Positions 20,901-24,619 of a DNA stretch of 24,619 nucleotides are shown in pieces (the stretch's first letter is position 1; each line of letters starts with the position of its first letter). Position numbers and translations under genes: made by a program. The notes beneath the pieces were generated by a model. It searched no databases, was not told where the DNA came from, and saw only the letters and a program-made list of their open reading frames with translations. Source of the DNA: Fonticula alba (Eukaryota; Opisthokonta; Rotosphaerida; Fonticulaceae); contig NW_009242971.1 of the NCBI RefSeq assembly GCF_000388065.1, forward strand, positions 3,113,181 through 3,137,799. Reading direction: 5' to 3'.

Positions 20901-21998
20901 TTGGCCCCGTGGATGTGCGTGGTGCTGGCCGTGGCGGCCGAGTCGCTGGTGCTGCGAGGCCGCCCGGGCGACGCCACGGATCTGATCACTGCCTTGTCCG
21001 GGTACCTGCTTCGTTCGGACCGACCGGGCGTGCCGGAGGGCGCCCCCGCGACCACGACCACAGCCACGGCCATGGCGGCCGCCCCGGACGCACGTCTCGT
21101 GGCGGCCGGGCTACTGGCGCGCTATGACGCGGCTCAGCGCCTGCTCTTGACGCATTTGGACCTGCTGGTCGCGGCACGCGAGCCGGGGTCCTCGGCCGAG
21201 CCACTGGCCGGGCGCCTGGCGGCCGACTCGTCCGTGGTGTTTGATGCCCTGCGCGCGGCTTCCGTGGCGCTGGATGTCTTTGCCCTGCGTTCGCCCCTGG
21301 CGCCGCGTGTCATGCCGCCGCCGCAAATGTCCTCGCCCAAGCTTCACACCCCGGCGCCCACGTCGTCGGTCCTGTCGTTGACCTCCTCGCTGGCCTTCGA
21401 CAGCCCTTCGCTGGCGGCTTTCTCGCACGGTCCGGCGGTCCGGGCGTCCCGCGTCCCGGGCCGTGCGCCCGACTGCCTGGGGGTTGGCTTTGTCCGGCCT
21501 CCCTCGCAAGCGCGTCTGCTGCTGGTGGCCCGGGCCACGCTCCGGGCCTTGTCGCAGTCGGTGCCGGTGGCCGGTGCCAATGAGGCGGCCACCGCGGCGG
21601 CCGCCGCCCCGGGGCACCAACAGCAGACGGCCCTGCTCCTGTGGAAGTCCATCAGCCCGGCGCCGGAAACGGCGGTCGGCACTTCCTCCTCGCAGGAGGA
21701 CATTGTTGCGGCCGCCGGGAGCGCCATTGCCCTGGAGTTTCTGTCTGACCTCCCGGATGCTGCCGCGGCTTCTCCGGCGGTGGTTGTCTCTTCCGCCCGG
21801 CCTGCCGGGGGGGTGGTGGTCGAGCAGGCAAAGGATGCCGCCTCGGCTGGCGGGGATCGGGCCATCGGCGCCACTCGCGGGGGTCTTTTCCGCCGGCGGG
21901 GTGTCCCGGCTTCGGGCTCCGGGCCTCAGCTGTGGCTGACCCACCGTGTCATGGAGTATGCCCGGCACTTCGATGCCGGGCTGACTTCCTCCCTGTGA
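14919..21998 (+). CDS. SREBP: SREBP-type membrane-bound bHLH-zipper transcription factor
   Basis: SREBPs sit in the ER membrane with SCAP and, when sterol is low, are cleaved to release a nuclear bHLH factor that induces sterol and lipid genes. This is one uninterrupted frame of 2359 residues (human about 1150). Residues 1-895 are disordered, with His11 (307-317) and Gln7 (533-539). The basic region at 901-914 (AKKSAHNIIERRYR) has His906, Glu910, Arg914 and the SREBP-specific Tyr913. A long loop leads to helix 2 and a zipper at about 965-1005. Acidic and Arg/Ser runs follow (1105-1165). Span 1 is 1188-1208 (FVFQPSLLTGW). The lumenal loop is 1209-1337 and span 2 about 1338-1358. The C-terminal domain (1364-2359) contains the segment GRPEPGSFVDSAALLAWE, like the animal SREBP regulatory domain. 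Residues 1-150 are Pro-rich from pyrimidine tracts and may not be translated; Met at 15528 is an alternative start (2156 residues). TGA stop. Confidence 0.9.
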   Translation: MDLSPPALHFGPGPLPPPLCRPPSALPDSGPDGPFHGVPCPMHPALAPPPFFHPPTPSFTPRLPILSFSLSFLPPPPSPASPPRPPLAPVCPGCSCCRAPSPTPPPHPPHGGVQPQFALRLPPPLLPPPPPTQTTTKSNAKKANTGFPSHRSGEPEAKFPPAPGDELPGRGTHFPPADGAGYFATGGGLPVAEPPGGHLDFPEMILPNGAFDMSHGTPVLLFSPADPLAGHRLSNTSSSAALAVAVAAATEAGYLTHAPGGPPGGRGPYVRPGAEGPFHDFPPQHPGHHHAHLPHHHAQSQPHASGHHHHHHHHHHHPPPMDMGSSRAGVPRPAFAALPVDLASGAPPPGQSGMYGLAATPPSSGRASSSSPATMASDSDTGLSSDEFPAASFGTSYTGAPQPEKHLLSMPPSSAVGHDEHHSHPGVGLPPQAGYPPSVQYAQPRHQQHPHFPPGPASYPDRGPHQQLHPPHPPTYQGSYQSGMASSGQLHHGAPYHAHHPHPHSHPHSQHHPHHHQQQPQSHLHSQPLPPPQQQQQQQPHPYDHDRSAHVPFPPGASGAPSGPGSAASLHHQPSDLDAFAGVDHFFRLTHHQDPHAGPGSGHGSFVSGSTAGPGAALDVSSSPDTTHFGSTSSFSEGSDPRYPSASPPRGPDFGAHHPPSHHHAHHQSPHGTMSTPAATHLDQPLPFVGPTELTTSHGPKHLAIGASAPVARHSTEDVQQFFTDDPSSSEVEPAATVPGVSAAPAPNPFPAPVAVLTTGVGTSAPVAPVATLAPPIEPTRQRSLSSSPPATAVPTAPTTAPTARQRSSSQRAPSPTATSGPKADPVLAPADEVAAVTAAAKAAVASASAAAAKAASMASGSAPTAGGARAGGPSASGSRASPPGDESDDEPAARDASRTAKKSAHNIIERRYRLNINEKISDLRDLLPLFPPAAAGSSLSLSPATLDQLGARGPSPNPDAIGVTVEKMNKGKVLKRATDYILLLQAQLAALRAENARLRDVALSVPGGAGAAARVPPTPLVITLELLDAASTGHLDLTNLTLLDRPLSPGAATGSRDGTPSTGMAPAGVAGGGSDEDDESGALALAVTRASFATGARRAGATDDSDSDREDDDEEEDEPAARRAPRARAPTAKRSRSRSASVSSTRGPVAVASTSAAGTAKRTRTGGTPAAGSAAGAPAIGAEATRVVLMFSFSILFVFQPSLLTGWLQGTATGTGAPTGSGVATSPGPNAGAALLPAGMVFAPIVSPTAVPPAAQPAGTPATGTAAEAAAATGTPVSAEAASATTWIPAAPAPPPPGAFAHAAQPVGPPLPTASRPRANILLRILARGSDLVAAGWWMIVRATIAYAAVVLFVSIGHAVAGLAPAHAPGRALGRGGLVRALRRRAGSVAKLLAVNDILGMAPLSANAGGSAAGLSNRLSDQLWQSAGGADAPGPAAGAARLHHARALVAAAAITPDRQQQQQQQQRSPGTGDRRVLLLHRARLALHEALALAGRPEPGSFVDSAALLAWESLRQLAHATVPGAAWLDRELARWSVAGRAALLVRADASRALVELDLAFGGGIGLPAGAAFDPCSACLTAIGGDFSVGISAATTAAAEALCSREDCSLAAAGVPVPGILPPGEIARRRVDRLRMALAAVNAAEALALAPRAMGEVYTMAGMAMHASVPPRLRVLARFFLRQARGQLLPLQARAAAASPFATSVAPGPAAGLAALCDSSLSLASVAARIGSELAWLAEPRARALFYAHATDAVAAGALSTPIALPSLMADAITALVGPPGGPFAADMSTPGSRSPSPIPGDMGPGGHSAGGVLASTASAAGAMLPDVWQSFEALCAPGVQTASPAARFAALWRGQRLADLLFSLASRTASDPSYLSQLRVALGPQAADPLAIAEHELEELAWAACLVRDADSLRAAARGAHDGITFSWATAARSAGALALARLAGRHPHLVSVVGDLRDVSLDPDGSLGPLLRQASVLLARSRADGKPDPSKDSLAPWMCVVLAVAAESLVLRGRPGDATDLITALSGYLLRSDRPGVPEGAPATTTTATAMAAAPDARLVAAGLLARYDAAQRLLLTHLDLLVAAREPGSSAEPLAGRLAADSSVVFDALRAASVALDVFALRSPLAPRVMPPPQMSSPKLHTPAPTSSVLSLTSSLAFDSPSLAAFSHGPAVRASRVPGRAPDCLGVGFVRPPSQARLLLVARATLRALSQSVPVAGANEAATAAAAAPGHQQQTALLLWKSISPAPETAVGTSSSQEDIVAAAGSAIALEFLSDLPDAAAASPAVVVSSARPAGGVVVEQAKDAASAGGDRAIGATRGGLFRRRGVPASGSGPQLWLTHRVMEYARHFDAGLTSSL
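15837..15869 (+). repeat. (CAC)n repeat encoding poly-His in SREBP
   Basis: Eleven consecutive His codons (ten CAC and one CAT). They lie in a wider His-rich region that continues to about 16480 and is followed by a pure CAG run at 16515-16535 coding for Gln7. A second pure CAG run at 19296-19319 codes for Gln8 after the second membrane span. Confidence 0.9.
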
Positions 21999-22528
21999 AC
22001 GGCTTTCCCCCTCTGCTTGTTGGGAACGGTCCCTTGTCCTTGAGCAGCTGTGTGCGGCGTTCGCCTCTTATGGATTTGCCTGTCGATGCCCCTTCTGCTT
22101 TCTGTGTTTTCCTCTCTTTCTCTCTCTCTCTCTCTCTCAATATCCTTCCTGCCTCCTTCGCTAGCAATACACACATGCTTCCCCACCGTCATCTCCTCTT
22201 ATGTCTAAGTGTCTGGTTGCATTTGCTCTTCTCCCGGATCCGTGCCTCTTCGCTTCGCTTCCCACAGGCAGACGAAACGGGGGAGGAGGGGGGGGGGGGC
22301 AGCTACACCTCTCGGGCTGGTCCTGCAAAGGGCATCAGCACGATCGGCACGCGTGGAGGATGGCCGAGGGGCAGGGGGCGACCGCGTGCGATCTGCCCCA
22401 TACCCCCGGCTTCCCCCCCCCCCCTCGCGGCCAGCCACCGGACGGCGGGGCCAGGGGGGAGGGACGGGGACCTGGCTGGTTGTGTGACTCTCTGGGGAGG
22501 CACCCTGCCAGGTAGCAGGGTGGGAATG

Positions 22529-22534
22529 CACGTG
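22529..22534. promoter_or_regulatory. E-box in SREBP-like context (candidate only)
   Basis: CACGTG flanked as GCACGTGAT; the reverse strand reads ATCACGTGC. SREBPs can bind ATCACGTGA-type E-boxes as well as sterol regulatory elements. It lies 531 bases after the SREBP stop and about 1.86 kb before the EBP ATG. Chance occurrence is quite possible. Confidence 0.2.
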
Positions 22535-22802
22535 ATCCTCTCCCGAGACCAGTTTAGGCGCCGCTCCGGCATCGCGCCATTTTTTGCAGGGCACCGTGTG
22601 TGGCCTTTTTTTTCTTTTCGCATTTTTCTCCTCCCCCCCGTCCGGCACCCTGGTCGAGGGGCCATCGTGCGGGCGGAGAAATGCCCCTCTCCCATGTACA
22701 CACCCCTTCCCTTGGGGCCGGAGGGTGCAGACCCGGGGGGGCGAGGGGGAATCGTGTTGATTTCCACATCCCTGGGCCCAATATGCGCGTCTGCGGGTCC
22801 CC

Positions 22803-22809
<7 letters not shown>

Positions 22810-22833
<24 letters not shown>

Positions 22834-22858
22834 ACGTGTGTACGTGTGCATGTGTGTG
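22810..22858. repeat. (TG)n microsatellite
   Basis: About 12 perfect TG units followed by interrupted TGTACG and TGTGCA units to about 22858. This is an alternating purine-pyrimidine tract in intergenic DNA. Confidence 0.85.
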
Positions 22859-22980
22859 AGGTGGTCCCGCGGCAGGCGCCCACGAACTGGGGGTGAAGCC
22901 ATTCGTGGTGCCCACTGAACCACCCTCCAGCTGGCAGGGGTTCGGACCCCCTGTGGACCTAGCTCCTCCATCTGCCCCCT

Positions 22981-23012
22981 GCCCGCCTGCCCGCCCGCCT
23001 GCCCGCCTGCCG
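22981..23012. repeat. CCGCCTGC octamer tandem repeat
   Basis: Short tandem array of CCGCCTGC and CCGC-type units, C-rich on the plus strand and without overlap to any supported gene. Confidence 0.7.
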
Positions 23013-23337
23013 TGTCTGCCCTGAGTTTTGGTATCCTCGAAAGTCCGTGCTGTCCGGGGTGTGCCTTGCTCCGTGGGCCTGGCGTTCTACTTGGAAACCC
23101 CTGCTCGGAAGGGCGGGGGGGGGGGGGAGCAGGCAAGTGTCTGCCGACTTGCGCCTGAGCATTTCTCTGGCGCACTTTCATGCACCGCAGAGGCGCAGGG
23201 CCAAGGCAGGGTCGCCGGTTGGGATGGGCTGTTTTCCACCACCCCGCCGGACGGGCCCTTTCGCGTGGGAGTGCGGATCGAGGGAGACCCAGCTGCCATG
23301 CTGTTCCTGGTTGCCAGGTTGCCGTTGGCGCACTGGC

Positions 23338-23363
23338 GGGGGGGGGGGGGGGGGGGGGGGGGG
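23338..23363. repeat. 26-base G homopolymer
   Basis: An uninterrupted run of G in the SREBP-EBP intergenic region, the longest homopolymer visible in the window. The exact length in the assembly may be unreliable. Confidence 0.9.
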
Positions 23364-24387
23364 CGAGAGGGGACGATACCTCGCCCGGACGCTACAACCC
23401 GGCATGCTTGCGGGCCCCTCCTGCCTCTCATCCGGCCCGGAGTATAGCCACACGCCCTGAGGGCGTCCACGGGTGGTGGGCGCGCGTGTGTCAGGAGGCA
23501 CTCCTGGTGGCTGATGGGGGGCTCCCGCCCGGGGAGGGTGGACCCGCAGCGGGTTTTTTTTCTCGCGGCCGCAGTATGCACATGGCCTGATCGCGGCCCT
23601 CTGCCGTTCGGGGCTTCCGCCGCGTCCCCGCCCCCTCCTTGCCAGGGCAGTCCGCTGGCCCCTCGCCCTGCTGTGCAGCCGTTTTTTCCCCGAACTGCCA
23701 CATATCGCCGGCGGTGCAGGCCGAGGTTTCTTTCGCCGGGAGGTGTCGCTTGCGGCGGGTCAGGCAATCTGGCCCTCGGCCCTGCTCGCGCGTGAGGTTC
23801 CCCTGCTTGTGCGTCTCCGTGGGATTGCCCCCACGGCAGGCGGTATCCGGCACTCCTGCTGGAATCTTGATTCAGCGTGCCTTCTCCACACACACAGGCA
23901 GAGCACGGATGCAAGCCTTTCGTGTGTGGCAGGGCCCGGCCGCCCCCCCCCTCCACCTCCCCCGTCGGACAGCCCGCCCGACCCTCAGACCCGGCGGGTG
24001 CAGCAGCCCAGCAAGTAGCCCGAGGGGAGCTGGAGTCGGGTGAGGAAGTGGGAGGCGGAAGGGCAGGTGGCGGGTGGGGGGGGGGGGGGTGAGGTGGGGG
24101 ATGGGCAAGTGCGCGCGAGGCTGTTTCAGTCCGGGGTGTCGCCCCTATATCTGCCGGCTTCGTGGGCCGGAGCCGAAGCGCTCTTCTTCCCACCCAGACA
24201 GTTCCCCTTGCATTGCTCCCATTTGCCCTGCAGGTAGATCCCCGCCTCCAGTGTTCCTCGCCCCACCGCCCCGCCGCCCCGCCGCTGTTGCTTTTACCGC
24301 CTCCGGCCCCCCCCCCTTTGCTAACAGCACACCCCGGCCCTGCTGTGTCACACACAGGCTCCGTCTCGTTGCCCCCTCCCCAGCACC

Positions 24388-24559
24388 ATGTCCGCCGACA
24401 TCATCAAGCAGGCCGCCGAGGGCCTCGTCAGCCACCCCTACTTCCCCCGCGACCTCGTCATGCCGCACTACATCCCCAACACCATGACCGTTGGTGATGT
24501 GTTTGTTGTCCTGGCCGTTGTCTTCGGCTCTTCTCTGGCTTTCATTATTGTCTGCGCCT
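24388..24559 (+). CDS. EBP: EBP-type delta8-delta7 sterol isomerase, first coding exon (cut by window end)
   Basis: EBP (emopamil-binding protein) moves the sterol ring double bond from C8 to C7 in the ER membrane, a late step of sterol synthesis. The visible exon encodes 57 residues plus one base. It has the N-terminal EBP signature HPYFP at 16-20 and HYIPN at 27-31, followed by a hydrophobic span (about 35-56). It ends at a GTGCGT donor at 24560. The split codon begins with T, which allows Trp, a residue expected at that place in the family. The catalytic part lies beyond the window. The ATG follows a CCCCAGCACC context, with an acceptor-like CAG four bases upstream. The short match is specific in pattern, but the remaining exons are unseen. 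It lies downstream of, and in the same direction as, the SREBP gene. Confidence 0.75.
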
Positions 24560-24619
24560 GTGCGTCTCTGGCCACCCGGCTTCGTGTGCTGCTTCCCTCT
24601 GCCCCCCTCCCCCCTCCCC

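Larger units (their letters stand above)
21999..24387. other. Intergenic region between SREBP and EBP
   Basis: No gene was recognised in these 2.4 kb. Contents include a (CT)n tract at about 22111-22138, a TG repeat, a CCGCCTGC repeat, and the longest G run of the window (26 bases). A CACGTG E-box lies at 22529-22534. The last 150 bases resemble a 5' UTR intron: donor-like CAG|GTAGAT at 24234, acceptor CCTCCCCAG ending at 24383. Minus-strand open frames here are Pro/Gly/Arg-rich and look like GC artefacts. No AATAAA follows the SREBP stop. Confidence 0.5.

Noticed and set aside
22936-22952. tRNA T-arm-like hairpin (AGGGG, TTCGGAC loop, CCCCT)
   Set aside because: The loop breaks the T-loop consensus at the invariant A, and no matching acceptor, D or anticodon arms lie upstream.
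23087-24355. Long minus-strand open frame (422 codons) upstream of EBP
   Set aside because: It is rich in Pro, Gly, Ala and Arg, crosses homopolymers including the 26-base G run, has no family motif, and overlaps the probable EBP 5' region. GC-rich DNA lacks stops, so long chance frames are expected.

Overview
The window looks like nuclear DNA from a GC-rich, intron-bearing eukaryote, probably an opisthokont-grade protist. Fonticula is a possible match from its gene style, but nothing here proves it. The evidence is spliced genes with GT..AG introns of about 120-310 bp, strong G/C at third codon positions, intergenic DNA full of homopolymers and microsatellites, and eukaryote-only families: a TBC Rab-GAP, a Brl1/Brr6 nuclear-envelope protein, SREBP and EBP. 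There is one 240-base assembly gap (12793-13032). I found no rRNA, tRNA, CRISPR or transposon.

Layout: (1) 30-3509 (+), a four-exon TBC-domain protein whose 5' end may lie outside the window, followed by an AATAAA poly(A) signal. (2) 4782-8155 (+), a seven-exon Brl1/Brr6-type two-pass membrane protein with unusually long FG-, Tyr/Pro- and RGG-containing tails. (3) 8969-10422 (-), a two-exon secreted proteinase K-like subtilase that converges on gene 2. (4) 10423-14918, a divergent intergenic region of about 4.5 kb with the gap, G-quadruplex-like GGGGC arrays and inverted repeats, and no convincing gene. (5) 14919-21998 (+), one very long open frame for a full-architecture SREBP: disordered N-terminus, bHLH-zipper with the SREBP-specific Tyr, two membrane spans and a large C-terminal regulatory domain. 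(6) 21999-24387, intergenic. (7) 24388-24559 (+), first coding exon of an EBP-type sterol isomerase, cut by the window end.

The most interesting context is SREBP, the membrane-bound regulator of sterol synthesis, lying head-to-tail with EBP, a sterol biosynthesis enzyme of the kind SREBP normally controls. The window also shows an unusual 5' splice-site preference, GTRCGY, in 8 of 11 introns, and several low-complexity structures inside introns. Exon joins were derived by hand from reading-frame phase, splice dinucleotides and protein-family continuity. No alignment or search was run.
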